Shown: in pieces, positions 31,932 through 42,000 of the stretch
Layout: the number at the start of each line of letters is the position of its first letter
Numbering within the stretch: position 1 is the first letter of the stretch
NCBI GenBank assembly: GCA_035699745.1
Contig: DASSPH010000069.1
Span: 1-64,000 of the forward strand
Length of the DNA stretch: 64,000 nucleotides
Origin: Vicinamibacterales bacterium
GTDB taxonomy: Bacteria; Acidobacteriota; Vicinamibacteria; Vicinamibacterales; 2-12-FULL-66-21
Direction: 5' to 3'
Made by a program: the position numbers and the translations under genes
The notes under the pieces: generated by a model
What the model saw: only the letters and a program-made list of their open reading frames with translations
What the model was told of the DNA's origin: nothing
The model's database searches: none

Positions 31932-32981
31932 ATGATCGACAGCCAGGAACTGCCGCACGTCTTCTCGGCGGCGGAGATCGCCCGCGCGGCCGGGGTCCAG
32001 CCGCGCGACGTGCAGGATCTCGCGGCGGCCGGTCTGATTCAGCCAATCGGCCGCCGGTATTTCAGCTCGACCGATGCCGTCAACGCGGTGCGCGCGCTCA
32101 AGGGGCACGCCGTCGTCGTCGAACGGCCGCTGTTCCGGCCGGCGGGCGGAGTACGCCGCGAGCCGGGCCTGCCGATTGCGCTGTCGGGCACGCTGCACGC
32201 CGCGCTGGTCGCCGGGTTCGTCCTGGTGACCTCGGTCGGCATGGCCAGGACGCAGGCGCTCGTGACCGACGACGACAAGAACGAAATGCGGCTCGTGTTC
32301 CTCGTCGAGCCCGGCCCGGGCGGCGGCGGGGGCGGCGGCGGATTGAAGCAACCGGCGCCGCCGCCGCCGGCGGAACGCAAAGGGCTCGAGAAGATGCGGA
32401 GCCCGGTTCCGCCGCGGCGGCCTCCCCCGCCGGTCGATCCGCCGGTCGTCGAGCGGCCGGTCGAGCCGCCGCCGATCAAAGTGGAGCCGGTCGCGGCACC
32501 GGTCGTTCCCGTGGCCGCCGATCCGCGCGACCGCGCCGGCGTCCCGTGGACGCCCCGCGAGGCGCCGCCGCAGGAATCCGACAGTCAGGGTCCCGGCGCC
32601 GGCGGCGGCACGGGCAGCGGCCAGGGAACCGGAATCGGCGAAGGCAACGGCGCGGGCATCGGTCCCGGATCGGGAGGCGGAACCGGCGGCGGGCCGTATC
32701 GCCCCGGCACCGGCATTACGCCGCCGGCGATCGTCCGCGAAGTGAAACCGGATTACACGGAGGAAGGGCGCCGCCGGCACATCGAAGGGGACGTCGTGCT
32801 GGAAATCGTCGTCAGGAGCGACGGGAACGTGGGCAGCGTGAAGCTGGTGCAGGGGCTGGGCGCCGGCCTCGACCAGCGCGCCATCGACGCAGTCCGGCAG
32901 TGGCGGTTCTCGCCCGCGAAACGATACGGCGTGCCGGTGGACGTCATCGTGGAAGTCGCGATGGAATTCAAGCTCCGGTAG
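31932..32981 (+). CDS. TonB-family protein with an N-terminal MerR-type helix-turn-helix
   Basis: A 349-residue protein (ATG 31893 would add 13). Residues about 8-58 read as a MerR-like winged helix: FSAAEIARAAGVQPRDVQDL, AAAGLIQPIGRRYFSSTDAV. One TM (about 76-97, LSGTLHAALVAGFVLVTSVG), a Gly/Pro-rich periplasmic stalk (about 110-265, many PPPP and GGGTG runs), then a TonB C-terminal domain (about 270-349: KPDYTEEGRRRHIEGDVVLE ... AVRQWRFSPAKRYG). TonB normally needs only a short cytoplasmic stub before its TM; here a DNA- or protein-binding domain replaces it. It is followed by repeats, a membrane protein and a VWFA protein. No exbB/exbD nearby. Confidence 0.85.
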   Translation: MIDSQELPHVFSAAEIARAAGVQPRDVQDLAAAGLIQPIGRRYFSSTDAVNAVRALKGHAVVVERPLFRPAGGVRREPGLPIALSGTLHAALVAGFVLVTSVGMARTQALVTDDDKNEMRLVFLVEPGPGGGGGGGGLKQPAPPPPAERKGLEKMRSPVPPRRPPPPVDPPVVERPVEPPPIKVEPVAAPVVPVAADPRDRAGVPWTPREAPPQESDSQGPGAGGGTGSGQGTGIGEGNGAGIGPGSGGGTGGGPYRPGTGITPPAIVREVKPDYTEEGRRRHIEGDVVLEIVVRSDGNVGSVKLVQGLGAGLDQRAIDAVRQWRFSPAKRYGVPVDVIVEVAMEFKLR

Positions 32982-32982
32982 A

Positions 32983-33014
32983 GATTTGGAAATTTGGAAA
33001 TTTTGGAATTTGGA
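32983..33014. repeat. 8-bp tandem array (AATTTGGA, about 4 units)
   Basis: Units gatttgga, aatttgga, aattttgga (one base longer), atttgga begin 1 bp after the tonB stop. Same unit as at 12399-12438. Confidence 0.75.
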
Positions 33015-33022
33015 AATCTAAG

Positions 33023-33134
33023 AACTGGAAACTGGGAACTGGGAACTGGAAACTGGAAACTGGGAACTGGAAACTGGGAACTGGAAACTGGCCACTGGAA
33101 ACTGGGAACCGGAAACTGGCCACTGGAAACTGGT
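33023..33134. repeat. 16-unit perfect-phase heptamer array (AACTGGR)
   Basis: Sixteen contiguous 7-bp units, all variants of AACTGGA/AACTGGG/AACTGGC with only three internal substitutions (CACTGGA twice, AACCGGA once). The last unit, AACTGGT, directly abuts the ATG at 33135, so the RBS region of the next gene is made of repeat units. Confidence 0.9.
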
Positions 33135-33830
33135 ATGGATACCACGCTCGTCGGAGTGACTCTGCTCTCGCTGGCCATGGCGGCCGCCTTGAGTGTGATC
33201 GTGTGGCGGATGCTGCGTGACGAGCGGGCGCGCAGCGACGCGCGCGTCGCGGTGCTGACGTCGATGGCCGCCGCGCCGGCCGCCGCGAGCCGGCAGGACC
33301 TGCCGCTGCGGCAGGCGCCTCCGTCAGTGGGCGCGATGTTCACGGAGCCGGAGCAGGCGTCCCCGTGGGGCAACCGTGTCGCGGTGATGGCGGGGCTGGC
33401 GCTGGTCATCGCCTCAACCGTGTTGTTCGCGCTCGCGGCGGGCGGCACCAGGACCGCCGCGCGCGGCGCCGGCGCTCCGGGCGCGCCCGCCGGCGCGGCC
33501 GTTTCCGCCGCCGGGCTCGAGTTGCTCTCGCTGCGGGACAGCCGCCAGGCAGACACGCTCACCATCACCGGACTGGTGCACAATCCACGGAGCGGCACTC
33601 CGCTCACGCGCGTCGCGGTCACGGCCTACGCGTTCGACGACAATGGATCGTTCCTGGCGAGCGGACGCGCGCTCCTCGACGTGACGTCGTTCGCGCCGGG
33701 AGACGATTCGCCGTTCGTCGTCGCCGTGCCGGTGAGCGGCACGGTGGCGCGCTACCGGATTGGATTCCGAACCGAAGACGGCCGCGTCATCGCGCACATC
33801 GACAAGCGGCAGCAGGCACTCGTCCAATGA
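33135..33830 (+). CDS. bitopic membrane protein with a beta-sandwich (FxLYD-like) domain
   Basis: A 231-residue protein with two TM segments (about 5-25, [19 protein letters not shown]; about 83-103, [20 protein letters not shown]) and a C-terminal beta-rich domain (about 130-225: [20 protein letters not shown] ... [20 protein letters not shown]). That domain reads like FxLYD-type 'non-redox interaction' sandwiches, where VxGxVxN is the first strand pair. An open frame continues upstream through the heptamer array, but the ATG directly after the last repeat unit is the sensible start. It overlaps the VWFA gene by 4 bp (ATGA), so both are co-translated. Confidence 0.75.
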   Translation: MDTTLVGVTLLSLAMAAALSVIVWRMLRDERARSDARVAVLTSMAAAPAAASRQDLPLRQAPPSVGAMFTEPEQASPWGNRVAVMAGLALVIASTVLFALAAGGTRTAARGAGAPGAPAGAAVSAAGLELLSLRDSRQADTLTITGLVHNPRSGTPLTRVAVTAYAFDDNGSFLASGRALLDVTSFAPGDDSPFVVAVPVSGTVARYRIGFRTEDGRVIAHIDKRQQALVQ

Positions 33831-34939
33831 CCACCCGCACGCGCCCGATCGTCGCCGCGCTCCTGCTGCTCGCCGGCACGCTGCTCTCCGCGCAGGAGCC
33901 GGCGCCGCAGCCGCAGGAGCAGTCGTTCAAGTTCCGCACCGGCGTCGAGCTGATCAACGTCAACGCGACGGTCACCGATCAGTCCGGCCGGTTCGTGTCG
34001 GGGCTGAACAAGGACGATTTCCGCGTCTTCGAAGACGAGCAGCCGCAGACGGTGACGCACTTCAACGCCGAGCGCGTACCCGTCAGCCTCGGCATCGTCC
34101 TCGACACCAGCGGCAGCATGGACGGCGACAAGATGTACGCGGCGAAGCAGGCGCTGGAGCGCTTCCTGGTCCAGCTGCTCGATCCCGAAGACGAAGTCTT
34201 CCTCTACCGCTTCGACAACGCCCCCGAGCTCGTCGAAGGCTGGACGCGCGACAAGCGGCGGATCAGCGACTCGATCCGGCGCATTCAGCCGCGCGGCGGC
34301 ACGGCGCTGTATGACGCCGTCGCGGATGCCGTGCAGCTCGCGCAGCAGGGACGCAACAAGAAGAAGGCGGTGGTGATCATCTCCGACGGGAACGACACGA
34401 CGAGCCGGACCGACATCTTCACGGTGAAGCAGCTGATTCGCGAGACCGAAGTGCTCGTCTACGCGATCGGCATCGACAGCCCCGGCACGGCGTTCTCGGG
34501 GTTCCGCCGGCCGGCGCCTTCCTTCCAGTTCGGCGGTGCGGCGGCGCAACTCCAGCGGCAGCGCCCGCCGCGGGCGCCGATTCCGCTGCCGTTCCCCATC
34601 CCCGGGCGAAGGCCGAGTCCGCTGCCGCCGCCGCAGCCGCCGACCAACCCGATTCCGGGCAGCAATCCGCGGACGCGATCGACCGGCACCGACGATCGCG
34701 TGAACGTCGCCGCGCTGCGCGACATCACCGACGACAGCGGCGGACGCACGGAGATCATCCGCTTCACGCGCGATCTGGATCCGGCGACCGCCGGAATCGC
34801 CGACGAGTTGAGCAAGCAGTACTACCTCGGATACGCCGCGTCGGGCCCGAAGGACGGCCGCTGGCACGCCATCCGCGTCGAGGTGCGCAGCGCGGCGTAC
34901 CACGTGCGCGCTCGAAAAGGGTACGTCGCGGGGAAGTAA
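33827..34939 (+). CDS. secreted VWFA-related domain protein
   Basis: A 370-residue exported protein: signal peptide ([17 protein letters not shown]), an N-terminal strand block typical of acidobacterial 'VWFA-related' proteins ([32 protein letters not shown]), then a von Willebrand A domain (about 88-300) with a complete [13 protein letters not shown], the Thr in GGTALYDA, and ISDGNDTT. A Pro/Arg/Gln-rich insertion (about 225-290) interrupts the A domain before its last helix, after which [19 protein letters not shown] closes the fold. It should bind a divalent metal and a protein ligand in the periplasm or at the surface. Coupled to the membrane protein upstream. Confidence 0.9.
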   Translation: MTTRTRPIVAALLLLAGTLLSAQEPAPQPQEQSFKFRTGVELINVNATVTDQSGRFVSGLNKDDFRVFEDEQPQTVTHFNAERVPVSLGIVLDTSGSMDGDKMYAAKQALERFLVQLLDPEDEVFLYRFDNAPELVEGWTRDKRRISDSIRRIQPRGGTALYDAVADAVQLAQQGRNKKKAVVIISDGNDTTSRTDIFTVKQLIRETEVLVYAIGIDSPGTAFSGFRRPAPSFQFGGAAAQLQRQRPPRAPIPLPFPIPGRRPSPLPPPQPPTNPIPGSNPRTRSTGTDDRVNVAALRDITDDSGGRTEIIRFTRDLDPATAGIADELSKQYYLGYAASGPKDGRWHAIRVEVRSAAYHVRARKGYVAGK

Positions 34940-34954
34940 GCCCGAGAGCTGATG

Positions 34955-34960
34955 CATACT
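34955..34960 (+). promoter_or_regulatory. -10 box (CATACT) for the ZIP transporter, leaderless
   Basis: CATACT ends 8 bp before the GTG start at 34969; predicted +1 is at or within two bases of the start codon. Moderate consensus match (4 of 6). Confidence 0.35.
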
Positions 34961-34968
34961 CCTAGAGC

Positions 34969-35700
34969 GTGCACCTGCTCGGGATCTCTGTCGCTCTGTC
35001 CGTCCTCGGCTCGTTGGGCGGAATTCTCGTCGCCTCCACGTTCCTGCTCCTGCACGAACAGATTCGCGGACGGCTCGTTCCCTGGCTGATCAGCTACGCC
35101 GTCGGCACGCTGGTCGGCGCCGCGCTGCTCGCGCTGGTGCCGGAAGCGCTCGAAGCGCTGCCGGCGCGCACGGCGATGCTGGCGATGGCGACGGGGATCC
35201 TGAGCTTCTTCGTGCTCGAGAAGGCGGTGATCTGGCGGCACTGCCATCACGACGAGGACTGCCACGTCCACAATACCGCCGCATCGCTGGTCATCGTCGG
35301 CGACGCGTTCCACACCTTCGTCGACGGCGCGGTCATCGCGGCGGCGGTGCTGACCTCGGTGCCGCTCGGTGTCACCACCGCGATCGCGGTGGCGGCGCAC
35401 GAGATCCCACAGGAGGTCGGCGACGTGGCCATCCTGCTGCGCGCCGGCTACTCCCGCGGCCGCGCGCTCACGCTCAACGTGCTGTCAGCGCTCGGCGGCA
35501 TCATCGGCGCGGGCGCGATGGTGCTGGCATCGACGGCGCTGCCCCAGGTGCTGCCCTACGTCCTCGCATTCGCCGCCGGCAACTTCCTGTACGTCGCCAT
35601 GTCGGATCTGATTCCCGACCTGCACCGGGGCAACGACACCGGCGGCGCCCGCCAGTTTCTGCTGATTACCGCGGGGATTGTCACGATCGCGCTGATCTAG
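34969..35700 (+). CDS. ZIP-family divalent metal transporter
   Basis: A 243-residue membrane protein with about eight TM helices. TM4 has VIVGDAFHTFVDGAV and TM5 has AVAAHEIPQEVGDVAILL, the paired His/Asp/Glu motifs that line the binuclear metal site of ZIP (SLC39) carriers. A His-rich cytoplasmic loop (WRHCHHDEDCHVH) between TM3 and TM4 is the usual metal-sensing loop. It would import Zn, Fe or Mn. Start is GTG (34969) giving MHLLGISVALSVLGS. Stands alone between the VWFA gene and a secreted protein. Confidence 0.92.
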   Translation: MHLLGISVALSVLGSLGGILVASTFLLLHEQIRGRLVPWLISYAVGTLVGAALLALVPEALEALPARTAMLAMATGILSFFVLEKAVIWRHCHHDEDCHVHNTAASLVIVGDAFHTFVDGAVIAAAVLTSVPLGVTTAIAVAAHEIPQEVGDVAILLRAGYSRGRALTLNVLSALGGIIGAGAMVLASTALPQVLPYVLAFAAGNFLYVAMSDLIPDLHRGNDTGGARQFLLITAGIVTIALI

Positions 35701-35714
35701 TCGTAGAGGGGATC

Positions 35715-37589
35715 ATGACCTCACGCCGCGCCGCCGCGCTCGCCGCCCTGCTCGCGTTGTCGTTGTCGCCAGTGTGGGCGCGCCAGGGGCCTCCGGCGCA
35801 GGCGCCGGCGTCCGCCGATCAGGGCGGACGCGCACAAGGCCGGGGACAACGCCAGCCCGCGCGCGACCGGACCGCGCTGCCGAAAGGGACGGCAACCATC
35901 GCGGGCCGCGTGCTCGGAGCGGACAACGGCCGGCCGATCAAACGCGCGCGCGTCATGGTCACGGGCGCGGCCGCGGCCGGCGGCCGCGGCGGCGGAACGG
36001 CGATCACCGACGATCAAGGGCGGTATGTCGTCGCCGAGCTGGCGGCCGGCACGTACTCGATTACCGCATCGAAGAGTGGATTCGTCGACGCCGCCTACGG
36101 CCAGCGCCGTCCGCTGCAGCCCGGGCAGCCGCTCCAGGTCGCCGACGGACAATCGGCCGCCAACGTCGACCTCCGTCTCACCCGCGGCGGGGTGATCACC
36201 GGACGCATCGTCGACGAGGATGGCGAGGCGCTCGCGCGCGCGCTGGTGACCGTGCAGCGCTACCAGTACGTCCGCGGCGAGCGGCAGTTGACGCCCGCCG
36301 GCGGCGACCAGACGGACGATCGCGGCCAGTATCGCGTTTTCGGCCTTCCCCCGGGCGAGTACTTCGTCAGCGCGTCCGCCAACGGGCTCAACGAACTGAT
36401 CGGACGCGGCCTGCAGCAGCTCGCGGCCGGCCTCGGCGCACAGGCCGCCGGCGGACGCGGCGGACGCGGCGGCGCGCTCGGCGCGTTCGGGCTCACGGAG
36501 GAACCCGAGGCGACCGGCTATGCGCCGACGTACTACCCGGGCGTGGTGAACGCTCCCGAGGCGGGGAAAGTGCCGGTCGGCCCGGGCCAGGAGGTCGGCG
36601 GGATCGACTTTCAGATCCAGCTCGTTCCCTTCGCGACGGTCAGCGGCATCGTCGCCGGCGCGGCCGACGACGTGGGCACGGTGATCATCGCGCCGCAGGA
36701 CGGCGCCGGCGGTCCGCTGGCACGCCTCGGCGGGCAGGTCCTCACGGGGCGTGTCCAGGCTGACGGCACCTTCCGCGTCAGCAACGTTCCGCCGGGGCGC
36801 TACGTCGCCATCGCGCGATCCGGCGGCCGCGGCGGCGAGGCGCGCACCGCCGTCCAGCCGATCGTCGTCAACGGCCAGCATCTCGACGGCGTCACGCTGA
36901 CGCTGCAGCCGGGCGTCACGATCTCCGGCAACATCACCGTCGAGTCGTCCGGCACGCCGGCGCCCGAGGACTACTCGACCTTCCGCATCGACGCCCCCGA
37001 CGTGAGCCCGCTGCCGTTCGGCGGCGGCGGCCGCGGCGGCGGACCGTTCGCCGGCCCCGTCGGCGCCGGCGGCCGCGCCGAGAAGAACGGCAGCTTCCAG
37101 ATCGCCAATCTGCTTCCCGGCGCGCACTACATCCGCGTCGCCGGCGGCGGTCAGGGACAGGCGCAGTGGGCGGTCAAGTCGATCACCGTCGGCGGACAGG
37201 ACGTCTCCGATTCGACGGTCGAACTGAAACCGGGTCAGAACCTCGACAACGTGACGGTGGTGCTCACCGATCGCACGACGGAGATCTCGGGGACGGTGCG
37301 CGACGCGCGCCGCGCCGGCAGCGCCGGCATCAATGTCATCGCGTTCTCGACCGAGCAGGCCTACTGGCGGCCGCAGTCGCGCCGCATCCAGGCGGTCCGC
37401 AGCGATGGCTCCGGCGCCTACCGGATCCGCAACCTGCCGCCGGGCGATTACTTCCTGCTGGCGACCGACGACGTCGAGCAGGGGGAATGGTTCGATCCGG
37501 CGTTTCTCGAGAGCGTCCGCGGCGCGGCCGAGCGCGTCACGATCAACGAGGGGGACCGCAAGACGCAGGACCTGCGCGGTCCGGGCTGA
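35715..37589 (+). CDS. secreted protein with repeated carboxypeptidase-regulatory-like domains
   Basis: A 624-residue exported protein: signal peptide (ALAALLALSLSPVWA), Gly/Arg-rich spacers, and four or five Ig-like CarboxypepD_reg/SdrD-B domains (for example ATIAGRVLGADNGRPIKRAR ... GTYSITASKSGF; GVITGRIVDEDGEALARALV ... PPGEYFVSASANG; PGVTISGNITVESSG; TEISGTVRDARRAGSAG ... PPGDYFLLATDD). There is no barrel or anchor, so it is probably periplasmic or secreted, and may bind polymer or protein ligands. Its last codons and stop are the site of a 32-bp direct repeat that recurs 8.7 kb downstream. A gagggga SD lies before the ATG. Confidence 0.88.
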   Translation: MTSRRAAALAALLALSLSPVWARQGPPAQAPASADQGGRAQGRGQRQPARDRTALPKGTATIAGRVLGADNGRPIKRARVMVTGAAAAGGRGGGTAITDDQGRYVVAELAAGTYSITASKSGFVDAAYGQRRPLQPGQPLQVADGQSAANVDLRLTRGGVITGRIVDEDGEALARALVTVQRYQYVRGERQLTPAGGDQTDDRGQYRVFGLPPGEYFVSASANGLNELIGRGLQQLAAGLGAQAAGGRGGRGGALGAFGLTEEPEATGYAPTYYPGVVNAPEAGKVPVGPGQEVGGIDFQIQLVPFATVSGIVAGAADDVGTVIIAPQDGAGGPLARLGGQVLTGRVQADGTFRVSNVPPGRYVAIARSGGRGGEARTAVQPIVVNGQHLDGVTLTLQPGVTISGNITVESSGTPAPEDYSTFRIDAPDVSPLPFGGGGRGGGPFAGPVGAGGRAEKNGSFQIANLLPGAHYIRVAGGGQGQAQWAVKSITVGGQDVSDSTVELKPGQNLDNVTVVLTDRTTEISGTVRDARRAGSAGINVIAFSTEQAYWRPQSRRIQAVRSDGSGAYRIRNLPPGDYFLLATDDVEQGEWFDPAFLESVRGAAERVTINEGDRKTQDLRGPG

Positions 37590-37600
37590 CGCGGCGGCGC
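37569..37600. repeat. 32-bp direct repeat, left copy (putative attachment site)
   Basis: Exact 32-bp match to 46281-46312, starting GACCTGCGCGGTCC and ending GCGGCGGCGC. The left copy covers the last codons (DLRGPG) and stop of the secreted-protein gene. Together the copies bracket 8,680 bp. Confidence 0.9.
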
Positions 37601-37660
37601 CTGTGGCGATCAACACGGAGACGCACGGCGGTGTGAAACCTGACGCGCACGGCAGGTGAC

Positions 37661-39061
37661 GTGCTGCAGCCGGCGCCGATGGAGCGAAATGGCGCCAAAC
37701 GGGGTTCTGGACCGAGCGTCGCCCGGGCCGCCCCAGCGACTACAATTGCCCCACCCGCCGTGTCGACCGCGCCTCGCGCCGATTCGGGACCGCCCGCCGC
37801 CAGCCGGCGGCTGCACTCCTGGAAGGAGATCGCCGACTACCTGCGGCGCGGCGTTACCACCGTGCAGCGATGGGAGCGCGAGGAGGGCTTGCCTGTCAGG
37901 CGTCACCGGCATGCCTCCAGTGGATCGGTGTTCGCGGAGACCGGCGACATCGACACCTGGCTCGACCGCCGATCCACGCCGCCAGGAGATGACGAAGAAA
38001 CGCGACCGCCCGCGGCCCGGGCTTCGGCGCTGACGGAGCACCTGGGCGCGTTGGACCCGGTCGGCGGCGCCATCCCGCTCGACTCGAGGCTCTACATCGA
38101 GCGCCCCACCGACGACGACGTCCACCAGGCCGTCGGACACGGAGCGGGCCTGGTCCTGATCAAAGGCGCGCGCCAGGTGGGCAAGAGTTCGCTGTTGGCG
38201 CGGACGCTGGATCGCGCGCGCCGCGCGGGCATGAGGGTGGCCATTTCGGACGTCCAGGCACTGGGCTCCGACGATCTGCGGTCGGCGGCGACCTGTTTCC
38301 AGGCGCTGGGCCGGAGCCTGGCGGATCAGGTGTCCGTCAAATCGCCGATTCATGCCGACTGGAACGTTCAGGACAGCCCCAACACGAACTTCTCGCGCCA
38401 TCTGCAGCGCAGCGTCCTCGCCGCCAGCCCCGAACCGCTGATCTGGGGGATTGACGAGGTCGATCGCCTCGTCGGGCGCGACTACGCGATCGACGTCTAC
38501 GGCCTGTTTCGTTCCTGGTACAACCGGCGCGCGCTGGACCCGCTGGCGCCGTGGCGGCGCCTGACGCTCGTGCTGGCCTATGCCACGGAAGCCCACCTCC
38601 TCATCCGCGATCTGAACCAATCGCCGTTCAACGTCGGCGTGCGAGTGACGCTCGAGGATTTCACACGCTCCGAGGTCGCGGCGCTCAACAGCAGGCACGG
38701 CTCGCCGCTCGCGTCGGACGCGGCGCTCGATCGGCTCGTCGCGGTCGCCGGCGGTCACCCCTACCTGGTGCAGACCGCGTTGCACGGGCTGACGCACGGT
38801 TCGACACTGGACGATGTCGAGCGCGACGCGCGGAAAGGAGCGGGGCCGCTCGCCGATCATCTCCGGCACGTCGCGGTGCTCCTCGAGGCCGATCCGGCGG
38901 CACGGCAGGCGATGCGGGCCGTCGTCGCGGGCGGGCGGTGTCCGGGGCGCGACGTCTTCTACCGGCTGCGCAGCGCCGGACTGATCGTCGGCGACGCACC
39001 TGAAGACGCTCGCCCGCGGTGCGGACTCTATGCTGCATACTTCGCCGCCGCCGGCGAGTGA
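37661..39061 (+). CDS. HTH plus AAA-like (AAA_35-type) NTPase
   Basis: A 466-residue protein (GTG 37661; ATG 37679 also possible). After a 45-residue disordered start comes a helix-turn-helix (about 50-100: SWKEIADYLRRGVTTVQRWE, LPVRRHRHASSGSVFAETGD) of the MerR/excisionase kind that is common in Acidobacteriota regulators. Then an AAA-like domain (about 130-400): Walker A KGARQVGKSSLLART, Walker B LIWGIDEVDRLV, and the C-terminal VAGGHPYLVQTAL typical of AAA_35/STAND-like ATPases. It overlaps the next gene, which has the same ATPase domain, by 32 bp. Likely role: ATP-dependent regulator acting with that membrane sensor. First gene of the direct-repeat-bounded block. Confidence 0.85.
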   Translation: MLQPAPMERNGAKRGSGPSVARAAPATTIAPPAVSTAPRADSGPPAASRRLHSWKEIADYLRRGVTTVQRWEREEGLPVRRHRHASSGSVFAETGDIDTWLDRRSTPPGDDEETRPPAARASALTEHLGALDPVGGAIPLDSRLYIERPTDDDVHQAVGHGAGLVLIKGARQVGKSSLLARTLDRARRAGMRVAISDVQALGSDDLRSAATCFQALGRSLADQVSVKSPIHADWNVQDSPNTNFSRHLQRSVLAASPEPLIWGIDEVDRLVGRDYAIDVYGLFRSWYNRRALDPLAPWRRLTLVLAYATEAHLLIRDLNQSPFNVGVRVTLEDFTRSEVAALNSRHGSPLASDAALDRLVAVAGGHPYLVQTALHGLTHGSTLDDVERDARKGAGPLADHLRHVAVLLEADPAARQAMRAVVAGGRCPGRDVFYRLRSAGLIVGDAPEDARPRCGLYAAYFAAAGE

Positions 39062-42000
39062 CGTGCGTGCGCCCGACTTCTTCGTCACCGGCGGAGCGCT
39101 GGCCAGCGATGCGCCCAGCTATGTAGTCCGCGATGCCGACGCGGAGCTGCTCGAGGCGCTCATCGCCGGCGAGTTCTGCTACGTCCTCACCGCGCGCCAG
39201 ATGGGCAAGTCGTCCCTGATGGTGCGGACGGTCGCCGAGCTGCGCAAGAACGGCATCGATGCGGCGGTCGTCGATCTCACGGCCATCGGCCTTCACGTCA
39301 CGGTCGAGCAGTGGTATCGCGGGCTGCTCACGGAAGTCGGCGAGCAGCTCGGGATGGAATCCGCCGTGGACGCGGCGTGGTCGGCGCTGCGCGATCTGCC
39401 GCCGACGCAGCGATGGCTCAAGGTCCTGCGCGATCTCCTCGTCATTCCCCGGCCGCGGCCGCTCGCGATCTTCGTCGACGAGATCGACGTCGTCCGCAGC
39501 CTGCCGTTCCGCACCGACGACTTCTTTGCCGGCATCCGCGAGATCTTCAATCGCCGCGCCCGCCAGCCGGCGATGCGGCGGCTGTCGTTCTGCCTGCTGG
39601 GCGTCGCGGCCCCGACCGACCTGATCGCCGATCCGACCTTGACCCCGTTCAACATCGGACGGCGAATCGAGCTTGCGGACTTCACGCCGACCGAAGCCGT
39701 CGTCCTCGCGGCCGGACTCGGCCGTCCTCCGGATGCGGCGCGCGCCCTGCTGGCCCGGATCGGCTACTGGACGGGCGCGCATCCGTATCTCACCCAGCGG
39801 CTCTGCCTGGCGATCGCCCGCGACCCGTCGGTGCGAAACGATGCCGACGTGGACCGGTGCTGTCAGCAGCTCTTTCTGTCGCCGCATGCTGCCGAACGCG
39901 ACGACAACCTGATCTTCGTGCGCGAACATCTGCTGACGCAGGATGCGCTGCGCACGCCGCTGCTCGATCTCTATGCATCCGTCCTGCGCGGCGACGGCCG
40001 CGGCGGCGACGATCGGGTCAATCCGGTGGTCAGCGCGCTGCGGCTCTCCGGCATCGTCCGCGCGGACGGAGATCGGCTGCGCGTCCGCAACGAGATCTAT
40101 GCGCGCGTCTTCGATCGGGCGTGGGTCGCGCGGCATCTCCCTGATGCGGAGGTCCGGCGGCAGCGCGCCGCGTTCCGGCGTGGCGCGTTGAGGACCGGGA
40201 TCGCCGCGGCTGTCGTGCTCGCCGCGGTGTTGGGCGGTGTGGCGGCGCTGTGGCGGCAGCACGGCCAGCTGCGCGCCGAGCAGGACCGCAGCCGCGGTCT
40301 GCTGTACGCGGCCGAGATGAATCTGGCCGCGCAGGCGTGGAACGCGTCCGGGGCGGGGCGGACGCGGGCGCTGCTGGAGCATCACGTCCCTGCAGCGGGC
40401 GAGCGCGATCTGCGCGGCTTCGAGTGGCGTTACCTGTGGCGGCTCACCCACGGCGACCAGCCCCCGCTGCGCGGACGCGTCGAGGATCCGACCCGTGTTG
40501 CCTTCGCGCCCGACGGCGCTCGCCTCGCGGTCGCCGGATGGCGCGGACTGCTCGATGTCTGGGATCTCGCGTCACGTCGTCTGCTCTTCACGGTCGGTGA
40601 TGCTCAGCACGGAGGGCAGACCGCCGTCACGTTCTCACCCGACGGACGCATGCTGGTGGCGGGCGGGGCGCTCGACTGGGTCCGCGTCTACGACGCGGCG
40701 GGCGGAACGCTCCTCCAGGAGCTGCGCGGCCACACCGACCGGCTGCGCGACGTGGCGTTTTCGCCGGACGGGCGGCTGCTCGCCACTGCCGGCTTCGACC
40801 GCACGATCCGGTTGTGGGATACGGCATCGTGGCGACTGCTCTCGACACTCACCGGCCACACCCGCGGTGTCAACGCGGTGCGCTTCACGGACGACGGAAC
40901 GCAACTGGTCTCGGGGAGCTGGGACAACACCGTCCGGCTGTGGGATGTCCACCAGCGCCGCGAGATCGCGCAACTGCCCCACGACGGCGACGTCGAGACG
41001 CTGGCGCTGACGGGCAACGGCCGGACGCTGGTCACTGGTGGCTGGGAGCAGGCGCTGAAGATCTGGGACACGGCGTCGCGCCGGGTGCTGGCGACGCTCG
41101 CCGGTCACACGACCGTGGTCTCGCACCTGGCGGCGTCGCCGGACGGACGCACGATCGTGTCGGCGAGCAGCGACGGTACCGTTCGCCTCTGGGATCTCGG
41201 CCGCCGCCGCGAAGTTTCGCGAGTCCGGACCGGCGGGCAGCGGTACCTCGCGATCGGACTGTCGCCGGACGGGCGCCGCCTGGTTACCGCCGGAGATCAA
41301 GGAGAGCTTCGCGTGTGGCCCGTCGAAGGGCCGGGCCGCGTCGACCAGGATGCTGCGGTCCTCGAAGGCCACACGGATGTCGTCACCGGACTGGTGTTCA
41401 CGCCAGACGATCGTCGATTGATCTCCACCAGCTACGACGGGACGGTGCGGATCTGGGACTGGCGCGCACGTCAGGCGGCGGCGACCCTGACGCAGGGTGG
41501 GCGCATCGGGTTGGCGCCGAGCCTCTCCTCCGACGGCCGGCTCATCGCGGTCAAGGACGATGAACGCGGCGTCGTCGTGTGGGACGTAGTCGCGGCACGC
41601 GAGACTCGGGCGTTGCCCTCGACCCCGGCACTCACGGGTGCCGTATTCACGCCTGACGGGCGTCTCGTCGCCTGCGGCAACTTCAACCTCGTGCTGTGGG
41701 ACGTGACCCGCGAGACGCCTCTGTCGCGGCTCGAGACCAGCGTGAACGTGGGACCGAATCTCGCGATGTCGCCGGACGGGCGCACTCTCATCAGCGGCAA
41801 CCGGCAGGGTGAAGTGACATTCTGGTCGATCTCGCCGTTCGCGCCGATGGCGGCGACGGCGCCGCACACCGATTACGTGTCGGCGTTCGATTTCTCGCCG
41901 GACGGCCGCACGATGCTGACCGCCAGCTTCGACGGCGTGATCCGGTTGTGGGACATGCGCACGCGCACGCCGCGTGCGGAGCTGCGCGGACACCAGGGCT

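Noticed and set aside
33023-33134. Possible CRISPR array
   Set aside because: Units are contiguous 7-mers without spacers, and no cas genes are present.
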